The notes: generated from the sequence alone by a model not told the origin. Counted from the stretch's first letter, positions 1 through 11,953 are shown. The stretch is DNA of 64,000 bases from Rhytidiadelphus loreus (GCA_947034895.1 OX344764.1:18042001-18106000), one strand, 5' to 3'. Translations and numbers: made by a program.

Positions 1-12
1 ACAAGAATTTAC

Positions 13-3000
13 CTGACGTTGACGACATCGTCCACCCGGCCAGTAAGCGTAATAAACCCATTCTCCTCTCGTCGACAGCCATCCCCAGTCACATAAAACC
101 CCGGCCACATCCCGAAGTACACTTCCTCAAAGCGTTTGTGATCTCCATACAAGCTCCGAGCCATGCCAGGCCAAGCTCCCTTGATGCACAGAGGGCCATT
201 ACAAGCGCCTTCCTGCTCCTTCCCCTCAGAGTCCAACACCACCGGCTGCACTCCGAAGAACGGCAGCGTCGCAGATCCAGGTTTCAAGCCCCACGCGCCA
301 GGCAAAGGACTGATGAGGATGCCGCCGGTTTCTGTTTGCCACCAAGTGTCCACGATGGGACAACGGCCTTCGCCCACCACGCGGTGGTACCAGTGCCAGG
401 CTTTGGGGTTGATGGACTCGCCTACTGTGCCCAACACGCGCAGACTCGACCGTGAATGCTTCGTCACATGCTACACACCAAACATGATCACACACACACA
501 CACACACACACGGAAAAGGATTAGTCAGCAAGATGTGCAACAATCTTTAGATTGAACTACTGGCAACATACGGCCTATGCATCAGATTCTGGTTCCTTTC
601 ACAGTTCGTATAAATAATAATGTGAGATTCCTTCTTCATGAACGCAAGAAAAGAGCTCAAAAGAAGAATGGACTTCGACATGATCTCACAACTGATCGGG
701 AATGCTTCAGCACATGCTACACCAAACACGATGAAACCCCCAAATTAACTTCAATAAGCAGTCACTCAGGAACAAGTACAACATTCTTAAGATTGAAAGG
801 CAGACAACACCCTGAGCATCAGAAGATTCTGGATTCTGGGTTTTTTAAGAGTTTGTATAAATAATATGTGCCTCCTACATGAGGAAACAAAAGAGCTCAA
901 AAGAACAAATGGTGTTTGCCGTGACCTGAGAGGCTTCTCCCTTGATGTCAGGCACTTACATACACTAATGTGATGTTGATGTTTGATCATTATTATCTAT
1001 CGACAGTGCTGAATGTGTTGAGTGCACACGGTTGATGTTAAGAATGATATCACTAGCAGAACTAGTGAGGATTTTCATGGCTGAATTTTATGAAAACGTT
1101 TCATCAACAATCAAGCTCTAGATTCATGGCAATCTTTAGAAAAATAAGAATTGAGGCCTAATTAGGGGGAAAATGATACCTTGTCACCAAGGGCTTCCAG
1201 GGACCGGATGGCAGTGGGAGCAGTGTAAAAGATGGACACCTTGTACTTCTCAATTATCTCCCACCACCTGCTTGGAGTTGGGTGCATGGGCACCCCCTCA
1301 AACACAACTTGCGTAGCGCCGTTCAAAAGCGGACCGTAAGTAATGTACGTGTGACCGGTAATCCACCCACAGTCTGCTGTACACCTACAACCCAACAACC
1401 CACTCACTCAATTAGGGTTTGAGGTAGAGAATACTAACATCTTTGGATTGTCATGCCAATAATTGACTTGCCATATACATTTCAGATCTGATATCAGCCC
1501 TAAAATGTTCATGGCAAGACATTTGATGCCAAACTAGTCCAACTCTGTTACTAAAACCAACAGTGACTCAATCCCATGTCCTCCTACACGAACTATTGTT
1601 ACCAACAGCAACTCATCTATTCACACTTGCTTGGCCTCAACTAGCAAGTTGGGTGTGAGCTTTCGGCAAAATGTCTATAGCCACTCCTCTTTGAATGGAA
1701 ATGGCGTTGTCTTACAGTCTCTTCAATGCAGGTGTAAAACCTCCACTTAGAATGATTGCATAAGGAATTCAGAGACAGCGATAAAAATCTGATCTCAAGA
1801 AATTTGGCTGTTGTAGTACCCAAAGTGATCTCTCCAGTGAGCTCTATTGAGTGATCTTCCTAAGAAAGCACTCCTACAGATTGGATTTAACGCTAATGTT
1901 GGACGCAAAGAGTATCCTCAATTTCAATGGTGAGAGAATCAATTGCTTCATGTTTTCAGTGTTGCAATTAGCTCATCTAACTAAAAACCCTTGCTAAAAT
2001 GTTGCAGAAAAACGTGAGAACATACCAGAAGATGTCGCCAGGATGGTAGTCGAAGACATATTTGAAAGTAGTGGCAGCAAACACCATGTAGCCACCGACA
2101 GTATGAAGCACCCCCTTGGGCTTGCCGGTGGAGCCACTCGTGTATAACAAAAACAGTGGATCCTCTGCTTCCATCCATTCCACCGGTGCTTCTGTGCTGC
2201 AGGTCTTCACCTCATCCTGCATCGCACAAACAATCAAAATTTCATCAATTCCAAGGCTTCTTTCATATGCACCCCACTACATCACATTCTTACACAGACC
2301 TTATTGGAGCACCCTACAGATTAGCATGACAAAGGAATCTTGCATAAAAACTACATCTAAAAGGAAATCAATCAGCATCTGAACATGGTTCCTATAGTTG
2401 AACTGTCCCAGTTTCTGTTGGATCTTGTTGGTAATTGAAAGAAGATTCTAAATTCATTTACCATGTATTTTTTGGACACTGCATGAATGAATTATGAATA
2501 TTTAAAACGGTGCTCATTATAGGTACACCCAAAATGGACCCAGGCTCTCATGTTCAAAAGAGTGTACTGTACATTTTAGGCAAGAATCTGTAGGGTCGGT
2601 TTTGCAATAGGTTACCGTAAAATGGTATGAAAAATAATTATTGACACCTTGTTTTGTAGGGTTGGGCTCATTTCAAACAAGCGAGTGTTCATCGAGCTAA
2701 TATTTGAGACATTGGCTTCAAAAGTGAGTAGGTCAAGGCTTTAATTTCACTCTGATTTGACCTGACTTTGCTCTGAATAATTCTTATTTGGCAGTCCTCT
2801 CCGAAGGTACCATGCCATTACTACCCATGCCATTACCATGCAAGAAAGTTATGCAACCCAGCCCTAAAAAGACGAAAACTATCCAAGTAGGCATAGCCCA
2901 ATACCTGCCACCAGAGGTCACGCCCTGCGACCCAGTTCACCTTGTACCTAGGGACGGCATTCGAATTGTCGAAAATCAAGCATGTTCCTACACAAAACCA

Positions 3001-5983
3001 AATTCAAAACCTCAAATCTGCCACATGCAAGAAATAAATTGAAAGAGCTGGAGTGATGAAAGAGAGTCTCTTCCTCACCAGGCTTGAAATTCTCCTTTTG
3101 GAGACAGAGCTGCAGCGCCTCATCAACAATCTTCTTCAGGTTCAAAATCTTGTTGCCTCGCTGCACTGCCGAGCAGGACAGCAGCACATCCGACTTGCAG
3201 TCCAAGATGCGACCTGCAAGCCCCAATTCTCGAATTAGTCAGATTTCCACAAATTCTATGCTCTAGCTCCAAGTCTACTGGGAAATTCAGAAGAAAAATG
3301 CAATAACTTAGCCAGAGATTGTAGAAAATTTGTTGGAAACTTATTGGAAATCGACAGAAACTGCATTATAGATACCAAAACAACAAAAGATTATGAAAAT
3401 TTCGGTTTTCAAATTGGTCAAATTTCCACGAACTCTACGGTCTAGCTCCGAGTCTACTGGAAATTTAAGAAGAAGAATGCAACTACTCAGACAGACTCTA
3501 TAGAAAATTTGTTGGAAAGCTGTTGGAAACCGACAGAAACTGCATTGTGGCTACCAAAACAACCAAAAGATTACGACAGATTCGATTCTCGAATTGGTCA
3601 GATTTCCAAAAATTCAAGTCTCCTGGAAATGTAAGAAGGAAAATTCAATTACTCAGCCAGAGTTTATACAAAAAACTTTGGAAATCTAGGATGACTCCGA
3701 GAATTTGCTTGACGCTACCAATTCTGGCGAATTCTTTCATAATCTTTTGTTGTTTTGGTAGATACAATGAAGTTGGAAATCGACAGAAACTGCATTGTAG
3801 CAACCAAAACAACAAAAGATTACGAAAGCCTCTCCAGAATTGGTAACCTCCACCAAATTCTTGGAGCAAATTCTAGGAGATTGCAAAACCCAAAACCCTA
3901 CCTGCGAGAGACTCCGCACTGAACCCCCCGAAGACGACGGAGTGGATGGCTCCGATTCTCGCACACGCGAGCATGGCAATGGGCAGCTGGGACACCATGG
4001 GCATGTAGATGCACACGCGGTCGCCTTTCTTCACCCCCCGCTTGCGCAAGTAATTCGCAACCTTGCACGTCTCATAGAGCACGTCTTTGTATGTGAGCCG
4101 TATTTCATGGCCGACTTCGTTGCCTTCCCAGAGAATGGCCACGTTGTCGCCCCGTCCTTCGTTCACGTGCTTGTCCAGCGCATTGTAGCAAATGTTGGTG
4201 TAGCCTCCTTTGAACCACTGGGAACTCAATCCGCAATTCCATCGCCATCAGTGACAATATCCTAAACCCTTTGTAACCCTTTATTGAAACCCTTTGTTGA
4301 AACAACATGCTTAGAACATGAAAAGTCGACGATTTTATTCACTATCGTTAGACTGTAGGAGTGAAGCAATATTGATCAAAGAACACAACATTTGCTGGTT
4401 TTGAAGTACGGTAGAGAATCCATTCACCACACAATACATTACAGACTCCATTGACAATACAGGTGAACTTTGATTTGTGTTTTAAGTGTAAAAACGCTTA
4501 ATCTATTGACATTTAATTTCTTACAATTGGTTTTTACCTTAACACAAGATAGAAGTGCAAAATTTAAGATGTTGCAAGTTTCTAGATTGTCGTAGGGAAA
4601 AGCTCAAAGTTCAACTGCGCGGTGCATGGAACCCCTCCCTTACTGTATGGAGAATGGAGGCTTTACATTACCTCAATGTGGATGGGGCCCTTTCTGATGT
4701 CGAAATTGAAACGGCAAATGGGTTGGGAAGTGCTCCACTTGCGATCCCAATGAAACTCACTGGCAATCTTCCCCCAGAAGCCAGAGGGATCCTCAATGGA
4801 ATGCTTGTACATCTCCTCATACTGCACAAGGAATTTCACTTTCACTTCAAGAATCCTTCAGACTTGGAACGACGTCATGTTACAGTCGTGTTTCGGAGTA
4901 CCAAAATTGGGAGTAATGTGCTATCTAGAGCTCTAGTGTTTAGAATCAATATGAGGTTTTGATTTGGAGACTAGAACAACACCAAATTCATATCACTGTG
5001 ATTCATTCACGTTGGCGTATTCGTTAGAACGGCGAGATTTCAAGAAATTGGCACATTTCCAGGCGTTCATCTGCAACCGCATATCTATATCACTCCTAGT
5101 TCGTAGCGCTTTGTGTACTTCAGAGTCCGAATTTTGACACTCCGAAACAAGCCATTTAACGAATACGGTCATGATTGAATTTTAGCACTCACTCTTCTGC
5201 TCGATATCTTTCACTACAAATCGGTAATCGGAAAAAAATCTAAAATCTAAACCAAATAAACAATTCCGTCGCGCTCAGCTTCAGGAGTCTCACAAAATCG
5301 GCGTGACCGAAACTGCAAATTAGGATAAAGAAATTGCACATCACGATTGATCGTAAACATGCAAAAATTTGCCTGCACCACAATCAATTGCATCCCAAAA
5401 TTGCATCCCAATTGCATCCCCAACTGCATCCGAGATTGCACCCCAAATTGTATCCCAAATTGCATCGCAAAGTGGATCCCAAAAATTGTATCCCGAATTG
5501 CAACCCAACTGAATACCCAATTGAATCCGAATTTGCATCCCGTATTGCGCCCCGAATAAAATCCCAAATTGCATCCCGAATTGCAACCCAATTGCATCCC
5601 AAATTGCAAACCGAATTTGCATCCCGAATTGGATCTCAAAGAATTTCGCAAATTGAATCCTAAATTTGCATCCCCAATTGTATCGCAAATGCATCCCAAT
5701 TGCATTCCCAATTTGCATCACAAATGGCATCCCATATTGAATCCTAAAAATTGCATCCCTCATCGCGCACCTGCTGCCGTGACCGTATGAACGCCTTGGC
5801 CTGAAACTCCTTGGGCACCGGCACCACCCCTTTCTCCATCTCCCGCTCCTCCCTCGCGGCGCACCTCTGCATCCCCAACCCCATGGTCCCTGCAGGCAGT
5901 TGCAAGTGCATCGCAATCCTTCGCCTCATCCTCTGCCCATCCCCAGCACCAGCTCTGCAATTCGCCATATTCCAAAAATCCAA
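13..5983 (-). CDS. ACS: Acetyl-CoA synthetase (AMP-forming), 3' end cut by window edge
   Basis: Converts acetate, ATP and CoA to acetyl-CoA through an acetyl-AMP intermediate; the plant enzyme is usually plastidial. I read eight coding exons on the minus strand: 5983-5771, 4821-4672, 4217-3902, 3213-3079, 2987-2905, 2216-2026, 1384-1180 and 470-13. Together they give 583 codons plus 2 nt, all phases agree, and every junction is GT-AG. The 83-nt exon 2987-2905 joins ...NFKPG to TCLIFDN and ends at LWWQ. Seen in order: [31 protein letters not shown], the adenylation loop [11 protein letters not shown] (about residues 324-334), [19 protein letters not shown] (about 474-481) and [10 protein letters not shown]. 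The last exon ends AG|gtaaat, expected to continue into the SGHR motif outside the window. The C-terminal domain with the SGK lysine is therefore missing here. One oddity is TVGESINP, where the family usually has VGEPINP. The start ATG at 5983 opens the only exon-1 frame that splices correctly; a second in-frame ATG at 5968 is an alternative. Confidence 0.95.
451..930. repeat. Imperfect tandem duplication (~245 bp x2) covering an ACS splice acceptor
   Basis: Two diverged direct copies, about 451-697 and 701-930. Both hold (on the plus strand) GAATGCTTC..CACATGCTACAC, then a CATCAGA-TTCTGG block, ATAAATAAT..ATGTG and AAAGAGCTCAAAAGAA. The first copy contains the real 3' splice site of the ACS exon that begins at 470. 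The second, lying wholly in the intron, keeps the same tag|CATGTG acceptor and the first exon codons in mutated form, so it is a decoy acceptor. Confidence 0.75.
490..511. repeat. (AC)n microsatellite in ACS intron
   Basis: About eleven CA dinucleotides in the intron, some 20 bp upstream of the real acceptor on the coding strand, where they read as (TG)n. They lie inside the first unit of the local tandem duplication and are absent from the second. Confidence 0.9.
3229..3840. repeat. ~180-bp tandem repeat, just over three units, in an ACS intron
   Basis: Fills most of the intron between the exons ending at 3902 and starting at 3213. Units begin near 3229, 3409 and 3590 with TCGAATTRGTCAGATTTCC-like text. 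They share TCTAGCTCCGAGTCTACTGG, a GAAAATTTGTTGGAAA block and a CGACAGAAACTGCATT block followed by ACCAAAACAACAAAAGATTA. The third unit is partly rearranged, and the CGACAGAAACTGCATT block recurs once more near 3781. Confidence 0.8.
5383..5760. repeat. 11-12-bp minisatellite in ACS intron 1
   Basis: About thirty degenerate units of AATTGCATCCC(A) on the plus strand (GGGATGCAATT on the coding strand). The array begins within about 10 bp of the intron 1 donor at 5770. Unit length drifts between 11 and 12 bp, which keeps several frames open on both strands and produces long but meaningless reading frames. Confidence 0.9.
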
Positions 5984-6549
5984 CCAGCTCCGACTTCGCG
6001 CAAATCCTTATTTCAGCAGTTCCTTCCCTTGCAAGTCCTTTCCGAGTTCCGGGACCATTGAGGCGCTTTTCCAGTCAAGTTTTTTTTTTATAATGTAATG
6101 TAATTCCAAGCTCCCTGTCCCTTACGGCACTTGGCTGGGTGAAGGCGTTCACGGATCTCCCGCACAGCCACGTACCTTATCTGTGTTCGCAGATGATATT
6201 GTATGTACTGTACTGTGCTGTCCGAATCTCTCCATTCCCGGGGAGGGGAGCTTTCTGTTGGCTCCGCTGGGTCGAAGGGGAAGGCTTCAAGCATTGACAA
6301 AAGCTTCCACGAGGAAGCATGAGGAAGTTTGAGTAGGACCTTACTACAAAAGCCAACCAATGCTACATGGACAGACAGAGCTTTTTGGTGGTGGGGTGGC
6401 TTGACGTGCAGGTGTTTGAGACTTGGATAGGATAATATCTTTAGTAAGTTAGTTGGTGTGGGTAGTTGGTGTGTTTGAGATCCTTGCATAGTAAGCTTAG
6501 TCCCATGAACATTGGGGAGGAAGGAGCACGGGGAGGGGGGGAGTGTACA
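5984..6549. promoter_or_regulatory. Upstream/5' leader region of the ACS gene
   Basis: Lies immediately upstream of the ACS start on the minus strand and is richer in GC than the intergenic DNA beyond it. It probably contains the leader and promoter. I see no convincing TATA box or other named element. A 133-residue minus-strand frame at 6489-6088 resembles nothing I recognise and I do not call it a gene. Confidence 0.4.
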
Positions 6550-6823
6550 AAGGTAGGTACACCCAAATGTGCCACTGACCTTAAAGCGTCATCTTCACTA
6601 TGTGTACATTTCCAAAATCAGTTTTGTACATATGTGGAAGAAATGCTTTTAGAATCAAACTTTGTTCCTTAATAACTTTTGCATACAATATCCAAATGCC
6701 ACGTTCTCCGGTGCATTGGAATCTCCTTTCACTTGCCAACAAGAACATCTGAAAATTTGGCCAGTTTAATAACCGCAGATAGTCTCAGTAGCAAAAAGTG
6801 GTGGTTTAGGGTGTACCCACCTT
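6550..6823. mobile_element. Small TIR element (AAGGTGGGTACACCC ends)
   Basis: Left end AAGGTAGGTACACCC and right end GGGTGTACCCACCTT are inverted copies with one mismatch, 274 bp apart. The interior is noncoding, so this is probably a MITE. A lone copy of the end motif (TAGGTACACCC) occurs near 2521. No clear target-site duplication was found, so the superfamily is not assigned. Confidence 0.5.
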
Positions 6824-7105
6824 ATTTGGAATTCAATGGTTGATCAAATTTGGAAATTTGGAATTAGGTTTGGAATTAGCTTGAGGAGGTTAAGGTATAC
6901 AAAATTAACTGCTCTAGAAGAGCGGGCATGTTTTGACATCTATTCCTATACAATGAGAGGCCTACGTAGGGATTTTCCATAGCCGTAGAATGCTCATAAC
7001 ACTATTCTAGACAACTTTGTGTGTTTACAAGAGTGTCTAAAATTAGCAAAACTTCAACCAATCTTTTTTCCTAGCTACATTAAAGTAAATGTGAATTTCA
7101 CCTTC
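6824..7105. other. AT-rich intergenic spacer
   Basis: No gene, clear repeat end or RNA gene seen. Short reading frames here show no family resemblance. Confidence 0.6.
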
Positions 7106-7681
7106 TTAACCTCTAAAGTCCCTAGGTCATTTTTCTATCAAAAAACACTCAAAACTACCATTTCTACTACATTCACCTATGAAATAAATAAAATAAAAAT
7201 AAAAATAAAAATCTAATTATAGGATCTTGTTCTACACTTGTCTTAAATCACGTGGTAAAATTTTTGTGATTTTTGACCATATAGATTGAAAGATATTAAC
7301 ATTCAAAGCAAGAAAAAATTTCTTTCAAGAAGTTGCTCTGATTGCCTACAAAACAAGAAGCTCCATAACTTTCACATCACCAAATCCAATTGAAATTAAT
7401 CAAAGCTTTCCATTAGGCAAAATTATAATCTACGAGAAAAAAATATATTAGAATTTTTATTTCAATGTTTTGTGTATTTTTTTTTGTTGCCTAATTTCCC
7501 CCATTTGAGGTTATTATGGCATAACTTCTGCTTCCAAGCACCAATTGAAATAAAAATTATATTCCTCAAAAGGCTAATAAGTTTTTCTATATAATGAGAA
7601 ATTTTTTAAATGTTTCAATAAAAATTGAGGTCATAGAAATCTACCCAAAATCCATAGGGACATTGGGACTTTATGGGTTAA
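7106..7681 (-). mobile_element. TTAA-flanked TIR element, family B, reverse orientation (576 bp)
   Basis: Begins TTAA-CTCTAAAGTCCC and ends GGGACTTTATGGG-TTAA, so the inner 12-13 bp are inverted repeats. The sequence next to the left end (AAAACACTCAAAACTACCAT) is the reverse complement of the right end of the family B copy at 35666-36594. The far end shares the TTTTTATTTCAATTGGTGC block with the same family. Noncoding. The TTAA flanks and CYC/GGG termini suggest a piggyBac-type MITE. Confidence 0.7.
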
Positions 7682-7751
7682 ATTTGGATTTATTAACAAT
7701 GTTTTTAGCAACCTAATCCTTAAGAGGTTAGTTGACCTCTTTATGTGGTAG

Positions 7752-8915
7752 CTAAACTCCTAAAGTCCAATTGGCCCTACAAGGCCAAAATGCAGCTTCT
7801 AGTAGGTTCATATAGTGTCAACATTCATTGAAATTTTTTGAAACTTTTCTTGGAGCTAGAAAAACTCATAAGCTTTATGGATATACAATTTTTATTTCAA
7901 TTTTTGCCCAAGAGCAAAAGTTTTGGCACAATAAGCTTGAAATGGAGGTTAATGGGGAGCAAAAAAATTACAAAAAGTCAAAATAATTTTTCTTTTTTAA
8001 ATTCTCAAAAATTATGTTTTTGTCTGTATGTGAAGCTTTGGTTCATTCTATTTGAACTAGTAATGAAAAAATTAGGGACAGTCTTACTTTTGGGAAAATT
8101 TAAGCATCTTCTTCAAAACAAGATTTATTTTTTAATGCAATTTTCACAATTCTTCAAAAAATATCGTTTGACAGGGTTAAGTATGCTTGCTAGAACAATT
8201 TTACCATTGAAATTATTATTTTTCAATTCTATTTTATAGCTATAAAAAATGTAGTTTTTTGTTCAATCTTAGACCTACTTTTACTTAATAACTTTTTAAA
8301 GAATGAAAATCAAGTGTGTGTTTTTAAGAAGTATTTTTCCTAGACTTTCAACTCAATTTTTCAAGATAAAAAATTTCAAATTCAAAGTCTATAGTAAAAA
8401 ACATTTCCACAAATCGTGATCAAAGTCATCTGAAATTGCAAGACAACATTCAAAAAATCTTCTTTTTGAATTTTGAATGCTAATATCTTCCAATCTATAA
8501 GGTCAAACTTTATGAAATTTTTACCACATGATTTGAGACAAGTCAAGTACAAGATTCTACGGTCAATTTCAAGAAAAATATTTTCTCTGTTTTCTTGGGC
8601 AAATGCAACAAAAAAGGCATTTTTGAGTGTTTTTTGACCAAAAAAATGGCCTTGGGACTCATTAGAAGAAATCTAAGTCCTGCAAAGGGCTACCAATTTA
8701 TGGTTTTCAGTAGCCCCGCAATGCAAATACAAAAAAAAAATTATATTAAAAAAATTAAAAATATATATATATTTAGCATCTGACAAGGCATTAGTAGTGC
8801 CACATCACATCCAAAAGAAAAAAAATCATTCCCTAATTGCACCAAAATTGCACACCAAGGTGCAAAACTAGCAAACCTTTGTTGGGCTCAAATTTCTTCT
8901 AATGTCAAGGGTTAA
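7752..8915 (+). mobile_element. TTAA-type TIR element, family B, interrupted by a nested element
   Basis: Left end CTAA-ACTCCTAAAGTCC is a mutated TTAA-CCCCTAAAGTCC. The interior matches the 35666-36594 copy (AGCTTTATGGATATACAATT, then TTTTTATTTCAATTTTTGCC). Near the right end the family sequence CTTGGGACT is interrupted by a 245-bp CATTAG...CTAATG element (8660-8904) and resumes as TCAAGGG-TTAA at 8905-8915. Removing the nested element restores the normal family B terminus. No coding capacity. Confidence 0.7.
8660..8904. mobile_element. CATTAG...CTAATG TIR element (family G) nested in family B
   Basis: Ends CATTAGAAGAAATCTAAG and, inverted, CTCAAATTTCTTCTAATG; the pairing extends through GCAAAGG/CCTTTG. 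It sits about 10 bp inside the right end of the family B element. Target-site duplication is absent or at most 2 bp. Three relatives in the window have the same CATTAG terminus: 34797-35189, 41419-41789 and 60254-60402. Confidence 0.6.
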
Positions 8916-8917
8916 TA

Positions 8918-8998
8918 CTCCTTCCATTTAGAAATAGTATATCCATTCTCAATGCAATCATCACTAAGAATGGATACACTATTTCCAAACGGAAGGAA
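8918..8998. mobile_element. Stowaway-like (Tc1/mariner) MITE, 81 bp
   Basis: Flanked by TA on both sides (8916-8917 and 8999-9000). Left terminus CTCCTTCCATTTAGAAATAG and right terminus CTATTTCCAAACGGAAGGAA are inverted, and the stem continues through ATCCATTCT/AGAATGGAT. CTCCYTCC termini with a TA target are typical of Stowaway MITEs. It lies directly beside the TTAA that ends the family B element. Confidence 0.8.
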
Positions 8999-9000
8999 TA

Positions 9001-9675
9001 GCAATTTAATCCTTAAAAGACTATATTTTATGCACAATATGCACTACTTATTCCATATACAAATGACCCACAATTCATGGAGAAGCTTGAATTCAAGATT
9101 TGATAAAGTTGAAGGAAGATCAATTTTTGCAAAACTAAGGGTTATCTACTTTGAACTCCTAAAGTTCAAGAACCATAAGTATTGTAGCCATTTAGTATGG
9201 TTGTCTTCTGAGTGGATAGTGAGGAAGAAGTTCCCAATCAAATTATTTTTCAAAAACCCTCATTTTTTTTTTAGGGGGAGGTTCTGAAAAATAATTTGAT
9301 CAGAAAATCTCAAAATTCCAGTACCCCCCCTCAGTCTTGTATTTTTGAAAACAAAGTCGTTTGACAATCGATATGGGATAATTAGTATCCGTTTTCCATA
9401 TCTATTTTCTGTATCCGTATACATATGGTATACGTATGGTATCATATTATTTGTATCAGGATCAACGGCAGGGAAGGGGGTGTTTTTATTTTTTTTCAAA
9501 AACGATCAATGGCTACTAATTTTGGAGAAGTGTTCCTCTCTTTTCAGTGGATAGTCTTACCAATGTAGAAAAGCTCAAATATTTTTGTAAAACATGTGAT
9601 TGTTATCATTTTTAGAGCAAAAAATTATTGATAAAATTCATATAACCAAAGATTCAATTAATTCTAACTTTTTTC
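9001..9675. other. Intergenic, no gene recognised
   Basis: AT-rich. The reading frame at 8952-9287 runs through the Stowaway element and is not credible as a gene. A possible isolated family-type end (TTAATCCTTAAAAGAC) occurs near 9005 without a visible partner. Confidence 0.5.
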
Positions 9676-10568
9676 TTAACCCTTAAAGGACCATCTCTAT
9701 GTTTTTACCAAAAACGCTTCAAAACTACCATTTTTAGCACAAGTTACAAATTTTAGAAAAAAAAACATTTTTGGACACATGTAACCATAAGATCTTTTAT
9801 TACACTAGTTTGAAAAGATATGGAAAAAATTTCAGAAATTTTCACCATGTAGATTGCAAGATATTAGCGTTTGAAGTGACAAAACTCCTTTTCTTGACCC
9901 TACTGAAAACCGGGCAGCTGCACTTCACAAGATCACATTTGTATGAAAAAATGTCCAAAATGGTGGTGCTTCTTAGGATTCATTCTTCAAGGCAAGTTAG
10001 AAACATGCTTGAAAATTTTTAGATCATTTGGAATTGTACAACATATAGGAAAAAAATAGTAAGTAGAAAGAAGTAGAGAATGATTCAAAATACAAAATTG
10101 TTAAAAATTTATTTATGAAATTAAAAAATTCCAATCCCAATGGTTGAAATGTTTTTATAAACAATACACACCCTATGATTTTTTTATTGAAAAAAATATT
10201 GAAAATTGAGTAAAATAAAGGACTTCAAAGTTTATTTTAGAGTAGAGAATCCATAATTACCTACAAACTAAAACTCCTCGTAACTTTTGACACATTGATC
10301 AAATTGGAATAATTCAAAGCTTTTCACGTATACATAACTCTAGAAAACCAATTTAAAATTTTTATTTTTGAAAAAAGTGACATATTAGGCCATAACTTTT
10401 GACTCATATTTCCAAATGTCATGAAATTTAGTGCATATGAAAGATATTCCTTGTCTCCACCTTCTATTAAAATTCTAGCCTGAAATGTGCAAATCTCTAG
10501 TCACACATACCTACCCAAAATTTATATGTTGCCAAAAAACACATGCACGCTTGTCCTTTAGGGATTAA
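9676..10568 (-). mobile_element. TTAA-flanked TIR element, family A, reverse orientation (893 bp)
   Basis: Starts TTAA-CCCTTAAAGGACC and ends GTCCTTTAGGGA-TTAA. The interior is the reverse complement of the copies at 36760-37709 and 38919-40279, sharing AAACTACCATTTTTAGCAC, GACACATGTAACC, a TGCACTTCACAAG block and ATATGTTGCCAAAAAAC near the right end. Noncoding. Confidence 0.75.
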
Positions 10569-11953
10569 ATTACAAGTAGCATTAAATGGAGATTGCAATC
10601 TAAAAGGACACTAGCAAAAAAGGAGAAAAAACAATGCATTTTAATCCTTGAGACTAATAATTATATATTTTTAAACATAATATAGGATTTATAAAATCAT
10701 ACAAGAGCATATCTTTGGAATATCCTTGGAATATTTTGAGTGATTCTATTTTAGGGGCATTATTCATACAATGCTATAAAATACCCCTTGGATACATGTG
10801 TATACAAGATTATTATAGTGTAGATAAATCTCAAGTAACTATTTGATTTTTTACATCCTAACACCTTAGATGAAATAGCAAATCCAACACTTGTATAATG
10901 ATTAATAAAAACTTGATATTTTTAAGAAGTTTAAAAGTGTTATGATCTTGAAATTTATATTTAATTACTTTTGTACACTTATGTTTTGGAAGATTTTTTT
11001 CAAAATGAATTTTTGAACTAATGTTATTTGTAGTACTTTCCTACTTTTGCTTATTTTATTTTTAAATATTTAATCCAAAGATCATACACTAGTGCCCCCT
11101 AAACTATCATAATGCAAAAATATTAGCAAGTGTTTCTTGTAATTTCCCCTTGCATGTTCTATAGTATAATGTAGTCTATACTATTTTCATACTATCTCAA
11201 ATAGTATGATTGTCATGTTACTTTCATTTTATCTACATCATCCATTTCGTAGCCAATTTCATCCAGTTTAGTATAAGGAAATTAAAGCCTCACACTCTTC
11301 AAACGACTCTTGCACTACTTTAAATTATCTTGTATAGTTAACTTCCAAAAATCAATTGATCACATTGCAATGTATTTTCATTGCTTTAATAAGAAAAAAA
11401 ATTTACCTTTTAGTTTAAACAAATAACATGCCTATTTTTTATCATATCAATTGATTTTCTTGCAAATGCAATGCAACAACATACAACTAAAGTATATTCA
11501 TCCATAATTATCATTGTCCAAAATGTGACACCTAGATTTGAACCAAAAAGCAACACTAAAATTTAAATATTGATTACACAAGATGTACACATTTAAGATA
11601 TGAGAGATTATGAGAGCCTAATGTCTATATTGAGTACACCTTTAGAAACAATACTTTCATAACTTATTCAGTATGTAATGTCCAAATAATGCATACTAAA
11701 AACAATGAAAATTGTCAATTAGATATGCCGTTTTAGTTGTCAAGTGTTTTAAAAACTCTTTAAAACCATTGGTACAAGAAAAAGGAATAAATTAAGACCA
11801 ACATTTAGTGAAAAATTGCATACTACCTTATGACTAGGACATATTTGAATATACCTTTATTAAATGCCTATGTTTAAATTCTAAAATATAGTGATATATT
11901 GACAAAATTCCAAGATTTTTTTTTCCAAAACCCTAGGAATTTTTATTTGATAT
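10569..11953. other. Intergenic AT-rich DNA
   Basis: No gene seen. A solo terminus of the family H type (AAGTGTTTCTTGTAATTTCCCC, 11128-11149) lies here without a clear partner. Confidence 0.5.

Noticed and set aside
5247..5916. Long overlapping reading frames on both strands (154, 191 and 109 codons)
   Set aside because: They run through the 11-12-bp minisatellite in ACS intron 1; repeats rich in ATTGCATCC lack stops in several frames. No protein resemblance.
6088..6489. 133-codon minus-strand frame upstream of ACS
   Set aside because: No family resemblance; it lies where the ACS leader/promoter should be.
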